A DNA stretch of 64,000 bases from Mytilus galloprovincialis (taxonomy: Eukaryota; Mollusca; Bivalvia; Mytilida; Mytilidae): NCBI RefSeq assembly GCF_965363235.1, contig NC_134844.1, forward strand, positions 23,232,646 to 23,296,645, in the 5' to 3' direction. This document shows positions 34,503-48,200 of this stretch, piece by piece (within the stretch, counting starts at the first letter, position 1; each line of letters begins with the position of its first letter). Both the position numbers and the translations under genes were made by a program. The notes beneath the pieces are model-generated. The model had not been told where the DNA came from. It saw only the letters and a program-made list of their open reading frames with translations, and searched no databases.

Positions 34503-37500
34503 TTATGGTGCCGTAACCAAAAGGGAAAATGGATACGAAGATGAAAGCCGTCCGAGCGGGACACAAAGGTGCAGTAACGAAACTCCTGAAGAAATTTGAA
34601 GAAATTCAACAAAGTTCCGAAGCGGATCACGAGGAAATTTCAACATTATTAGAAGTAGTCACTCAGAAGAAAAGAACTTTAGAGAACATCAACGAGAAGA
34701 TCTTGGAGCAAACTTCGGATGAAGATGTAGCAGTGGAAATACAGGAATCAGATGAGTACATGTTCAATTTAGAATATAAATTACGGCAAATTACAAAATT
34801 GTCAAAGTCAGTTCAAAATCAGAGTATAACCGCAAATGAACCAATTTCATTGAATTTGAACCCTCATGCCGATAGTTTTATACAATCAGTTCCATCTACA
34901 TTTATTAGTCAACCTTCAACATCAGCAAACCAACAATATACGCATAGCTCAAATTCACGCTCATCGTCTAGCGAAAACAGCGAGTATCACAAGCTACCAA
35001 AGTTAAACTTACCTATATTTACCGGAGATATACTAGACTGGCAATCGTTTTGGGACTCCTATGTATATCCTGTCTGATATTCACCCATTCTTCGATCGTT
35101 GAGTCAGGTAGTAATTCGTCCCAGTTGAAGTTTTTCTCCCATATGTTTTGCATTAACATTTTACTGCGGACGGTTATAGGGCTTAATATTCCTAGCGGGT
35201 CATAAATCCTTGATGATTGTCTTAGTACTTCGTGTTTTGTTATTAGTTCTGATATATCCAGATTAGGCGTAACGAATCCTAATGTGTCAGTAGCTGTATC
35301 CCATCGTAATCCTAAGATTTTAATTAGTTGATCTTTGTCCATAACGTTTTCGGTTCTTGCTAATACTTGTAATAGTTGACTGTTCGAGGCCCATGAGCGC
35401 AAATTAAATCCTCCATCTGCAAATAAACTACGAACGAGTTTAAAGTATTTCAACAGTTCTTCTTCTGATTCAAAGCTTGATACAATGTTATCTACATATA
35501 AATCTTTGGTAAGTTTTTCCGTGAAATCAAATGGATGGTTATTCAAGTGCTTTGATAATACGGCGTTCAATATAAATGGCGAGCATGTAGCACCAAATAG
35601 TACGGACTTGAATCTGTATGTTGTTAAATCGCTGTTTGGGTCTGTTGGTTTACTCAACCAGAAAAACCTAGTTACGTCCCGGTCCTCAATGTCCAGTCCA
35701 ACATTTAGAAACGCCTTTTCGATGTCTGTAGATACTGCATACTTATTCAAGCGGAATCTGAGTAATATGGCGGTGACTTCATTTAATTTAGGCGGTACAT
35801 TCAGTAAGCAGTCATTCAAGCTAGCACTATCTGGTGTCTGTTTGCAACTACAATCATATACGATCCTGATTGGCGTCGTGACTGAATCCTTCTTTACTGG
35901 GTGATGTGGTATGTAATGCAGCTTGATATTTTGTTTGATTTCTTCGTTATCAACTATCTCAATGAACCCTCGCTTTTCCTGCTCATCAATTATTTCTCCG
36001 TATTTTAAAAGTAATTTTGGGTCCTTCCGTAAACGTTTAATTACACTCTCAGTCCTTCTGAAAGCAACAGCTTTGTTTGTTGGTAGCGGTGGATGTTCTG
36101 CTTTCCACGGAAGTTTGGCTATATACCTGTTGTTATTGTAAGATATTGCTGTTTCTTCGTACATTTTCTGAAATTCTTCGTTTTCAGTATTTGCGGTCTT
36201 ATCTTCAACTCCAAGCGATTCAATCTCCCAGAATTTCTTTAGGTTTAATTCTTCCGTCTTGTGTGATACGATAACATTAAGAATAGAGCTCCTACTTGTG
36301 GTACATGTACTTGTCATTGTGGGTCCTGATAGGAGGTATCCAAGCCTGGATTCAACGGCGGTTGGTCCTTCACCTCTAATAATGTCATCTCCAACTATAC
36401 TCCAATAATAATCTGCTCCGATTAGTATTTCAATTTCGAACATGCCGATACAGGATGTGCTAATTTTAGTCCTCGTAAGTGTCTCATGTTGGTAACGGAT
36501 TTCACGTGAATTTGTAGTGGCATTGCAATTTCAGGAATAATTAGTACATTTAGTGGTATATTTTCGCCTTCATCTGTTTGAATATAAACTGTTGCCGATT
36601 TCATGTGTCTTACTTGTCTATTTTGTTCTCCGAAACCGGAAAGGTGCACTACTTCGTTTCCGCTTGAAACTAAATCCAACTTCTCTGCAAGTGTCTCTGT
36701 TATGAAGGACCTCTGCGCACCTTCATCTAACAAAATATTGGCTTCTGTACTTTGTTTTCTCGAACTAACAGTAGCGACGGCTGTCTTTAACAGTACATTT
36801 GTAGTTCTTTGTGTTAGGGACGAATGTAATACCGTATTTTCGGTTTCATTGGCTGGCGGTTTGCTCGATTCCTCAGATTTCTCATCTTTACTACATATGC
36901 TAGTGTGATGACGTTTGTTACAATTTCGGCAGTTACTTTTTGATTTACAATCAACTAGTTTGTGGTGACCTAGGCAGTTGAAACACAGTCGTTCACTCTT
37001 GACTATATTCATCCGCGCGTTAGCGGTTTTGACTTTAGTGCAGTTGACGGGTGTGTGTCCAATTTCGTGACAAAATGGGCATTGCTTTGTGTTTATCTTT
37101 TTATCCGAATACGACCTTTCGTTCTTGTTGAATGATGATTTTGTACGTGATTTTGCGTTGGTCAAGAATGTAGCGGTAGCGAGTGGGCTTTCTACTTTTT
37201 CCGGTAATTTGCTGGCTTCCATAATATTAAGGTCTTCGAGAAGCGCTTTGCGTAAATCATGTAGGGTCCAGTTTGTGGATCTGTGTTCTTGTGCTAAATG
37301 TTGACGTTTCTCTGCGGGTAATTTATTTAGAATTACAGGGACTAGTAGTGATCCATACGTATCGTCTGTCTGTCCGAGTGACTCGAGACCTCTTACATAC
37401 GTTTCTGTCTTATCATAATAGTTACGGAGACCAGTAATTGTATTAATTGGAGCCTGTAAATCAAGTAAGGCCTGCATGTAGGTTTGGACGATTTTATGAG

Positions 37501-39799
37501 TTTGCCCGTATCTTTCCTGGAGTAATGAAATTGCTTTGTCGTAATTTGTGTTCGTACATTGTCGCAAACGGAAAAAGTTCTTTAATAATGGCAAAGAACA
37601 GAGTAGCACCTCTGAAACAACTGACAATACCCAGATTAGAATTGATGGCTGCCGTAATTGGAAGCAGACTTTTAGCACACATTAGGAACACTTTGCATAT
37701 AACCCGTGCAGTTTTATGGAGTGATAGCCAGATAGTTTTGACCTGGTTAAATTCAAAGAAAACTTTAAAACCATTTATTTCAAACCGCGTTAAAGAAATT
37801 ACAGAGCTAACAGAAGAGTTGACTTGGCGATACTGTCCAAGTGAGTCAAATCCGGCTGATTTACTGTCAAGAGGGATAACCATAGACAAATTCAAAGACA
37901 ACCGACTTTGGATGCATGGCCCAGATTGGCTCACAGTAGAAGATAATTGGCCAGAATGGCACACAGATGAAGCAATAATTTTATCCACTATTGCACAGCA
38001 AGAAGTCGTAGTAGATACCGTACAAGCTACACAGAACAAATTTACTATACACATGATACAAGGGATCGGAAATGTCATCGATTTGAATAAATTCAACTCA
38101 TTCAAGAAACTTCTTCGAATTACTGCTTACTTGAGAAGATTTATTACAAACTGTAGAACACGAGCTATACAAACAGGTATGTTAAACACGATCGAAATAC
38201 AAAACGCATCTATAACGTGGATACAATACACACAGAAAAAGCATTATTCAGAAATCATTCAAGATTTGCAAACAGAAGAGGGGAAAAACACAACCTTGTC
38301 AAACAACTCAAATTATACATAGCTAAAGACAAATTAATTCGCTGCGACGGACGCATTCATAATGCACCTCTTGAAGAATATACAAAATTCCCGATATTGC
38401 TACCCGCAAAGGACAAATTGACACAACTTATCATAATGGACGCACATGTAACTCATTTTCATTCAGGATTATCGAGTACCGTAACATTACTACGCCAAAC
38501 CTATTGGATTCCATCGATACGACAAGTTATCAAGAACATTATACATAAATGCGTGATCTGCAAGAAAGTTGCTGGTCGACCGTATGCCGCTCCAGATCCA
38601 CCTCCTTTACCTAAAGACCGACTAACAGAAGCACACCCGTTTACAGTAACCGGGGTAGATTTTACTGGCGCCTTGAATGTTAAAACCATAGATGGACTTA
38701 CCAGTAAAGTATACATTTGTCTATTTACTTGTGCAAACAGTCGTGCTGTACATTTGGAAGTAGTGATGAATTTATCTGAAGAGACATTCATATTAGCGTT
38801 TCGAAGATTTGCCAGTAGAAAATCATTACCAAAAATTATGATTTCAGACAACGGTACAACATTCATTGCAGCTGCCAAGCAATTAACAAGATCATCATCC
38901 GTTATAGACAAACTGAACACCTTGGGCACTACATGGAAGTTTATACCAAAAAGAGCACCGTGGTATGGTGGATTTTGGGAGAGGCTTATAGGACTAACGA
39001 AGGACTCTATCAAAAAGGTATTAGGGCGTTCATTGATTCAGATTGAACTATTAAGAACCATTGTTACGGAAGTTGAAGCTATACTCAAAGACAGACATTT
39101 AACATACGTATCATCCGACCCGTTAGATGAACCGCTCACCCCGTCCCACTTACTTTACGGGCGTAGAATAACATCACTACCTTACCCTACGAATCAGGAA
39201 TTGGAACATTCACAAAATGATATAACACATAAATCTACAAATAAACTGTTTAAGATGAAATCACAGATTATTCAAAGTTTTTGGTATAAATGGAAACATG
39301 AGTATTTAACAGCTCTACGAGAATATAATCGCAATACAGGGAACAATAAACAGCTGATTAGCATTGGAGACGTGGTACAAATCTATGAAGATTCGCCGAG
39401 GATAAAATGGACACTAGCCGTTGTCGAAAAACTCAATGTAGGAGGAGACGGACAAGCAAGATCTGCCGTCATACGGACAAAAAATGGACTAACATCGCGT
39501 CCGATCACAAAACTGTACCCACTTGAAGTAAGTTTGAATAGCGATGATGACAATACAGACGGTGCAACTAAAACATGTCGCAAAGCTAAAATGGTTGCCA
39601 TGGAGAAGATAAAGAAATGGACTAAGTGAATTATACAAAGACTTTAAATGTGTTAATAGCGAGATTCAATTTAGTTTTTCATGGACATTAATTCATTTGA
39701 GAAATGCTTAAAGTTTTCAGTTATTTTATTTTCTTAATGGCTAAATTCAATGTAATTTAGTAATTTTTTGCTAATTTCACTTTTGTGCGGCCCCCAGTA

Positions 39800-39941
39800 T
39801 ATCGTAAATACCGCACACTGGACGTTTACTATGTACCGCGCTTTATGTAACGTCACGTCACCTTGACGTGTTACTATGCTTTTCTAATACATCTATCAAA
39901 TAGTCAAGACGTCTTTTATTTCTATCACCCACTTTATGATA
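39800..39941 (+). repeat. 3' LTR of the BEL/Pao element
   Basis: 142 bp, same sequence as the 5' LTR, followed by the AGTCT target repeat at 39942-39946. Confidence 0.9.
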
Positions 39942-40612
39942 AGTCTGTTTGACGGACGGATTCTAGCGATTACATGACCTTTCTGCTGTATTGATCGTTA
40001 ATATGATCTTGTCCTTTACATTAATGACATATTTGTCGCGGAACGTAAATAATCTGTTTGACGGACGGATTCTAGCGATTACATGACGTACTGTTGTATT
40101 GATCGTTAATATGATCTTGTCCTTTATATTAATGCAATAGTTGTCACTGGACGTAAATAATCTGTTTGACAGACGGATTCTAGCAATTACACGACCTTAC
40201 TGCTGTATTGATCATTAATATGATCTTGTCCTTTACATTAATGAAATATTTGTCACGGGACGTAAATAATCTGTTGGACAGACGGATTCTAGCGATTACA
40301 TGACCCTACTGCTGTATTGATCATTAATAAGATCTTGTCCTTTACATTAATGAAATATTTGTCACGGGACGTAAATAATCTGTTTGACGGAAGGATTCTA
40401 GCGATTACATGACCTTACTGCTGTATTGATCGTCAATATGATCTTTCCTTTACATTAATGAAATATTTGTCACGGAACGTAAATAATCTGTTGGACGGAC
40501 GGATAATAGCGATAACATGACCTAACTATTGTATTGGTCGTTAATATGATCTTGTTCTGTACATTGATGAAATATTTGTCACAAGACGTAAATAATCTGT
40601 TTGACAGCAATC
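39942..40612 (+). repeat. 108-bp satellite, right part
   Basis: About six units continue the array interrupted at 34360. Each contains GACGGACGGATTCTAGCGAT or a variant, ATATGATCTTGTCC and TTGTCACGGGACGTAAATAA. Confidence 0.9.
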
Positions 40613-41587
40613 AATCTAGCGGTTACTAAACCGGTGGCAACACAGATAAAACGACACACTAAAAGACAACTTAAATTGAAATGCATAATTAAATTACTTT
40701 TTCTACAGAGTTATTCTATAAGTATATGCGCTGTATAACGTTCATACACCAATGACACATAGCTATTCGATAGATAGAAACCATATATATCGCTCATTCA
40801 CCAATGAGACAGATTTATCAGATGGGTATAAACCCTATATAACGCTCATACACCAATCTACATGTACATTGTAGCAAGATAGCAGCTGCCTTAATTTACA
40901 AATACACGATAGTTAGTAGTATCGGTTTAAGGGAAAAAGTAAAAGTTTGAAAGTTATACAATTGGTTCGTCCCTTCGACTCTTATCTGCTAGTACATAGA
41001 GGAAGAGAGCAAATTATGTTTGAAGACTCCAATCTTCATAAAAAAGAGTCAGATACTGATTGCCATCAAGAAAAGGAGAAGTAACACCAGGAAAATAAAA
41101 GTCGTCCCGTTTGTCATACAGCTGTAAAACTTTCTTTAAAAAAACCTCTTGCCTGATGTTTTCCGTGTTTCAGGTTTTTTTTTTTGTGTTTCTTGTTTTT
41201 AATGGGAATGAATCATGCAATGACTCTGACCATGAATACATATTATAAAATGTACTATTTAGTTTCTCTATCGGATAGTTTCGAACTTTGTTATTCTTGA
41301 GTCTTTTTATAACGTACTATACAGTTTTGTGTATTCTCATGGTTGATGTCACATGGTAATTGGTAGTTGTTTATATCCTTGTACTTCGGGCTTTAGTAGC
41401 AATGGCGATCATATCACATCCTGTCGTTTTATGTATAACATGATAATAAACAACTTACAATTTCTTAAAGCTGTATTTATTATAAAAAAGAACAAAAATA
41501 TTATGCAAAACAGTAAAAACATGTAGATAAATAAAAATGTAAAAAACAAATCATTAAATACAACAGTAAAGCTCAGAGTATATAAAG
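40613..41587. other. Intergenic between satellite and oxygenase gene B
   Basis: Short direct repeats of CACCAATGA-like words at 40.75-40.86 kb; no gene seen. Confidence 0.5.
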
Positions 41588-41730
41588 TTAATTATGTTTT
41601 CTACAAGCATCCGTGCAGTATGTACTTGGTGGACATTTATTCTGGTTGCATTGGGAGACACAAAATTGGTCGGCATACGGATTTCGACTCTTAAACAGCG
41701 GAGTAGCTTTGCATGTACCAATTTTATGAC

Positions 41731-43833
41731 CTAAATTTTATGACCTAAAATTGGTAGGAAGCTAAATGGGCGTCCTTGTTGAACACCGGTACCAGTACTA
41801 GAAAACTGACTGGTTCCTGACGATGAAATACCTATATCTGCACAGCCATAAAACTGTTCTTGTGGTCCGCAACCAATACAACATTTATGGTTGTTATCAC
41901 AATTATAGGAGTTCCCTGCAAAAAAATAAATAAATATTGGAATTTTACATTCATTTTTTTCTATCAATTTTACAAAAAATATATGTTTGTCTACATTGTA
42001 CATAACAATTTGTCAAAAACAATTGATGACAAAACACTATGTAATAAATTAGCCCAAAGTATCAATCTGTTTTCTGCTCGTTGCTGGGGTTGTTGTCGCC
42101 TCGACACATTCCTTATTTCCATTCTCAATTTTATTTTCTACGCCAGTATATATTGCAACCTGTGTAAATGGAGCACTTGTCAATGTTAAACAACGTATTT
42201 TGTTTTATAGGGTTTGATTTCAGCAAGTTTCACTGTAACTTTGACACTTTAAGAAAATACGCCGTCTGCAGTAACCCTCTTAATGTAGCTTTCAGTCAAA
42301 CGTCTAGTAACACACAGAAATATTGAAATATAAATACAAGACAGTAAAGATTGTTGTTCGCCATTATGATCAGTATGAACCGGATGCATATACGGATAGG
42401 AACATACTGTCGTCAGTTGCTGTAATTAATTGATTAATAAAACAGTGAGTTGAGTATTGTTACAATATAAAAATAAAAAGATTTGCTTTAAGGAAAAAGA
42501 AATTTCCTAAAATTGTATATAAATAGGTAGCGATAAAAGAATGTCTTACCCGTATTCCATTTCCACTGTAAAACGCACTGCTTGCATACCAACCCTTGAG
42601 GGAGTACCAAATGAACTGTATATGTACCAATTGCGCCTGGTTCGTAAAACTTAATCTGTCCACTGGGTTGTTGCAGTAGATATCTATCTAGACATGCTTG
42701 TGTAGCTGGTTGACGTGGATTATTTACTGGACAGAGACGGAACTCAAAGTATCCAAGATGAGTAGCAGTGACTTGGACTTTTACCGCAATTGTCTGTCCT
42801 GATTTATAGTGTCCCGTAACAATACCGTTTGCATATTTACCTCCAGCCTCGTTATCATGAGCTTCATTCCAAGGGTCTCCGCATACTCCGCATTTTCCAC
42901 CATTCACTGCCCATTGTTTCTGTAATATATAAGGTGTTCAGGTACATTTCAATAATGTACAATAAAAAAATGGGATTGATTTGATGTACTCATAATAAAA
43001 ACAGGAATGAAAGTTTAGTTTTCCTAAGAATACAGATAAAAGATATCGAAAAACTTGGAAGAAGATGAAAGATAATTTGAATTTTAAACCAACAAGTATT
43101 GAGTAATATGGTAAGCTACCGTAACATGATAATAACTATTTTCATTTGACAAAAATATCAAGAAATTGAATACTGCCATTTTGTTTTATCAGAAACAGGA
43201 GTGAAGGTAATACTACTTCATCCATTATCCATTTATTCTCATTCATGAAAAAACATGTTAAATGTGCCATTTTCTTATTTATTCTAGACCAAATACAACG
43301 AGCAAAACTATAAAAAATATCAAAATGGCATAGTAATGTTCAACTACCGGAGGACATGACCCTAAAACAACCGGGTGCACTACTCCAACTTTCTAAAACG
43401 TACCCATTCAATTTTTTCATGAAGATGTAAGTTTCTTTTTAAAATAACACGGTATATTTGAATAATTATCCCACAACTATTAAAACAGCATTGATGAAAC
43501 TGCTTATAGTTAACACATTACTGATCCAAAGATTTGTCTAGTATAACTCAGATGCTATATTTATCAGAGTTAAGAACTAGATGAAACAGTTCGTTTGTAC
43601 TGATTAGTTATTAATTTTCACTAACCAATTCCTGTACTTTGTATTGTATACTTTGATATATTTGTCTTGATACTTACATTGAACCCACCACAATATAACT
43701 GGTTATCGTTGTAATTTTTAGGTGTATTGTATCCATAACGCCACATCGTAGATCTACCGGGAGGAGAAATTAGTCTTCCGTGTCCCAAAACGGATGCAAT
43801 AAATGCGACCAGTACTGTGATTTGCAGCAACAT
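41731..43833 (-). CDS. AA15-type copper polysaccharide oxygenase, gene B, with a damaged 3' end
   Basis: Exons 43833-43678 (156 nt), 42919-42550 (370 nt) and a third exon from 41915 match gene C closely. The signal peptide ends in LG before the His of HGRLISPPGRS; the second copper His is in ATHLGYFEF and the probable axial Tyr in EQFYGCADI. In exon 3 a perfect 14-bp tandem duplication (TTTAGGTCATAAAA twice) shifts the frame and stops it at 41731. Without the second copy the frame would run to 41588 and include the expected Cys-rich end (CKATPLF... FCVSQC... CPP... DAC). The encoded protein therefore lacks about 45 residues and six Cys. It could be a young pseudogene, an allele, or an assembly error. 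A 5' UTR intron precedes the ATG (acceptor at 43843). Confidence 0.85.
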
Positions 43834-44113
43834 ATCGATATCCTGAAGAAAACCATGTAAAAGTAAATAAATACATTTTTTTCCATATTTTATAAAAAAA
43901 ATCTGTGCATGTTCACTGTCAAGATAATTTACAAGTGTTGACAATGTCAAAACCTTTTCTTATGTATTCACTGGTCTTCACGTCTAGTGAATAAGCAACT
44001 GTTTTCGTCTTATTATTTGGAAGTTATACAACTATGAAATGTTTTAAATAAATGTTTATTGCGTTAAACACAATATTGCTTGTAAAAACGAAAACGTATA
44101 TATTTTCACTTAC

Positions 44114-44190
44114 TTCTGTTAAATGCTGAATATTGCAACTTTTAGCTGTTTGTATACAATGGTCCAGATGCTTCCGTATTTATAGTAAAA
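44114..44190 (-). promoter_or_regulatory. Promoter and 5' UTR exon of gene B
   Basis: On the minus strand CTATAAATACGGAAGCA (TATA core on 44184-44177) is followed by ATTGTATACAAAC and an untranslated exon ending at the donor GAA|GTAAGT (intron from 44113). The same block order occurs upstream of gene C. Confidence 0.7.
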
Positions 44191-44534
44191 AACACGGATA
44201 TTCAAGATGATCAGTAAAGATTAATTAGTTTACTTTTAGATAATTCATACTTTAGTCTCTTCGAAACGTACGTATTTTTGGGAAAATAATTGATTGAACT
44301 TCTTTAGTGATCTGCACTTATATCTTTTCAAGGTTAAAGTGATCTCGGGCCATTATAATGGCGTATGTGACGTCCCATGCTTTGTGTTAACTTGAAACCG
44401 TTACGTTCATCGTATCACTGAACGTCACAAAACAAGGGATTAGCAATATACCCTTACAAATTGAAGAAAAGAAAAGGAAAATGTTAAAGAAACACTCGGT
44501 TTAATTATATCATTTTAACTTTACTTTCTACTAT

Positions 44535-45235
44535 ATATAGATGATAATTCAAAATTTGGTGACTATGTTATACACATCTATTCCATCGAACTATAGATAA
44601 AAGACACAGCAGCTACAGTTAAGTCTGTCTCATGTCTTGATTTACATCTAGAAATTGACAATGAGGGTCGGTTGAAAACAAAGCTGTTCGACAAACGAGA
44701 TGATTTCAGCTTCCCAATTGTGAACTTTCAATTTCTAATTAGCAACATTCCACAGTGCCTGCATATGGAGTATATATCTCCCGCTTAGTACGATATTCCC
44801 GCGCTTGTATATCCTATTATGATTTCTTGATAGACGGTTGTTTCTAACAAGGAAACTATTAAACCAAGAGTTCCAAATGATTAAATTGAAATAATCCCTT
44901 CGTAAATTGTACGGACGACATCACGAGTTGGTTGACCGTTATGTAAATAAACATTTCACAAATGTTATCGGATGTTTCTTACGTCGTAACTGCAATAGCC
45001 TACCCTTTTTGGTGAATGTGACCTACCGAATTAGACTATATATAGCTATTTACCGGGTTTGTAATATTATGTAAAGCAGGATCTGCTTCCCCTTCCGGGG
45101 CACCTGATATCACCCCAAGTTTTTGGTGGGGTTCGTGTAGCGAACATTCCAGAAGCACCTGTATATCGAGTATAAAACTCCTTGTTGATACAATTTACCA
45201 TTTTTCGTCATTTTTCGTCGTTTTTTGTTTTTTGT
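44535..45235 (+). mobile_element. Decayed retroelement fragment (Penelope-like reverse transcriptase end)
   Basis: The plus strand carries LEIDNEGRLKTKL and FDKRDDFSFPIVNF, a pattern I know from reverse transcriptase ORFs abundant in mussels and other invertebrates, followed by an untranslated tail (CTTCCGGGGCACCTG, TTTTTGGTGGGGTTCG). The copy is 5'-truncated and decayed, with several breaks. The Penelope-like placement is inference. It lies upstream of oxygenase gene B. Confidence 0.5.
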
Positions 45236-48200
45236 TTTGTTTTCCTTTCCCTCAATGAACTCTTATTGCCTGTTGATTGTATATCTTTTATTTAGAAATT
45301 GGTTGTTTGTCACAATTCCCTTACGAGTAGGTTACAGTAGCAACTGAGGGGTTATCATTACAACTATTTAAGAGACCAATTCATATATGTACTCAAAAAG
45401 AAGATAATATTTTCCCCACTTGTATTGTTTTCTTCAGAATTGACGTTTTCTTAGTGATCTTGACTTAAGTTCTTTTTTATTTATTTTTGGTGTTGCTTGC
45501 CCGTTTTCAGTGGCATGCTTAAACGCGAATACGATTACCGATACTTTACGAACAAATGGTAATCATTATATCTGCAATTGTTCGATATCTAATAAATTCA
45601 ATTTCTGTCTAAATTGAAACAAAATTTAAAACTCTCTTGATAACAATAGAAAAGAAAGACAAACGGAAAAATAAACAAAATATAGAATTATTACGAAAGA
45701 CTAAGTTATCAAACCCCATAATTAATTAACCGACCAAATGATTCAATTAATGACTGATAACCGCTTGTTTCATATTGTCTAAAAGAAAGGGAACTAGATT
45801 GTTTCTTGTGATCTGACCAGGATTAGGAAGTAAATATGTGTAAATCACAAACAAGATAAATAACAATTATTTCCTAATGATTTCTTTGCTCGTAGTCATT
45901 AAGAAATTTGTGTTAAAAACATGTCTGGATATGAAGAAATGAGGAAGTAATGTCCGACTTCTCGTTGAAATTTGAGACCAGAGAATTTTGAGACCTCCTT
46001 TATTTTACTGTTCTGCTCTAAATCGTTATAAATAAACTCATCATAGATACCAGGATTACATTTTGTATTTACGCCAGACGCGCGTTTCGTCTACAAAAGA
46101 CTCATCCGGTAACAAAATCTTTCAGCTTAAATTGGCATAAACATTCTTATATTGCAACAGCATGATAAATTTGTTCGAAGAGGATCATTATTCGGCAAAA
46201 CAATGATTTTTACGGCCAGGCTTTCCTATAAAATCCACCAGGGATCTGCCAAATGAAGAAAATTTCCAATGACTAGATGTTTACCCAGAAAGACAAACAA
46301 AAAGTAAAATCACAAAAATACTGAACTCCGAGAAAAATTCAAATGTTCAAAACGGAAAGTCCCTTATCAAATAGCAAAATCAAATGATAAAACCCATCAA
46401 ACGAATGGACTACAACTGTAATATTCCTGACATGGTACAGACATTTTCAAATGTTTGAACCTGGTTTAGGCACTCAATTGACCATATAGAATATCAAATC
46501 ACAACACACATTATCACCAGATAAAAAAACCTTTTTACTTATCAATAATAACATCAGGCGTAAGATGAATGCTCTGACCTTCAGATCAATGAGTAATGCA
46601 TGTATACAATAATTCATCTGGGAAACAACGGAACTATGTTGCTTTGTGGATGATGCTAACAGGATTTGGAAGTACTTGTAACTACACAAATATAATAATT
46701 CTCCTTTATCTTAAAGTATATAAACTTTACTCTGAATCATTAAAAATCTGCACCAAGACAAGTTCACCTTGTACTTAGATCTCTCAATACATCCAATATA
46801 TATTAAATTAAGTAGTGCAAAGTTTAAGGGGGTTCCATGCATAAAAGCTTTTATGTAAAACAAATACAATAAACTTCGTTTCTTCGACTATTTTATTTTT
46901 CAATATTTAATGATATTAAAACTGACTGTTTATGTTTATTGTTAACAAAGAGCAACATGATTGGTGCAGCATGACTGATCACAACATTATCCATCCCATA
47001 TTTAAGTGCCATTTTGTATTACAGATTGCTTTTTAAATAAAATGTTGATAAAAACCACTTCATACCAATTAAATACTGTGTTTCCTGGCTAATAGGCTAT
47101 AACAATTAGTCAAACCATATGTTGAAATCAAAAGCAATAAAAAGTAGAGGTCAATCGGGCTTACTCTGTTTTATTATAACATCAGGCCTGTTACGTCCAG
47201 ACATTGATCAATGTGTTATTTTATACACAAATTATTTTCTACTTTTTAATATCGTCCTAAATATGAATGAAATAATTGCAATTTGACATTAAATAAGCAG
47301 CAGCATCTAAATTAATTGATCTCTTATTTCTCTTGTTGGGGCACCCAAAGTAGCGGAAGTATTTATACCCCTGAACTTACATCCTTGGAGTATTCCTCTT
47401 CCCTCTGACACGTCATAAGTCAGAAAAAACAAATATTTGACTGAAGAATACCAAATCATTTTATCGTTTAACCTTAGTAGTATTTAGCCAATTCTGTTTC
47501 TTTTCTAGGGCACATAGCTCCTTACGTGTTAAAGTACATAGTATACAGCCTTGGCTTTCACATGCTTCAGTTCCAGTGATCCCGATGAAAGGAAAACTAC
47601 CAGCTGCAACGCCCCCAATATACAAAATTGTTCTACGTTTTCTAGCACTTTACTTGTAATACAGCTGTTGTATGACTGCTAGTTTCCGACGGTATCATCG
47701 ACTAGGAAGTCAATGCTTTGATACAAATATGATTGATAAGATTTGTAATTTGTATTCTTCCTTTTTGTGTTGAGATTTTTTCCTCGCACAAAGTCTACCA
47801 TACATTGATTTTGGTAACTGTTCATGCCCCTGTTTTGGCACATCGCTCCTAAAGTATTCAAAAACTTATAAATCTGTATACATTTTTATATATAATGGCA
47901 TTCAAATTTTATGATTTTGAGCGTTTGGACGAAGGTTTATCAAGAAATTCCTTCGATTTACCTACATTTATAAAGTGTTATTTTAATTTTATTTAATCAT
48001 ACAAGTACAGTTTGAACGAATCAGCAATATATTTTGTAAAGGGTTTTAGTACACAAACTAGCTATGAGTGTGCATAAATTCAGGATTTTTAATTTCTGTA
48101 AATATAACAAAACGACATTTGATATGTTGGGGTGAAAGTATGCATCTGCAGGATATTTTTGTTTTTAAACTTAGACCTTAATAAATATAGTTTGTTTATA

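Larger units (their letters stand above)
34361..39941 (+). mobile_element. BEL/Pao LTR retrotransposon, young, rearranged fossil
   Basis: An LTR element of 5581 bp inserted in the 108-bp satellite, flanked by the 5-bp direct repeat AGTCT. Recognisable parts: a gag-like N-terminal region (about 34.5-35.1 kb, plus strand), gag zinc knuckles plus aspartic protease (about 36.4-37.7 kb, minus strand), Pao-type reverse transcriptase with YVDN (about 35.0-36.4 kb, minus strand), then RNase H, zinc-binding integrase, integrase core and the C-terminal DUF5641-like domain (about 37.4-39.6 kb, plus strand). Parts lie on both strands, so the interior is rearranged and the copy is broken, with about two breaks. 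The two LTRs look identical, so the insertion is recent. Confidence 0.9.

Noticed and set aside
47679-47861. Minus-strand frame with CMVDFVRGKN
   Set aside because: Short, no second exon or signal peptide found, family not recognised.
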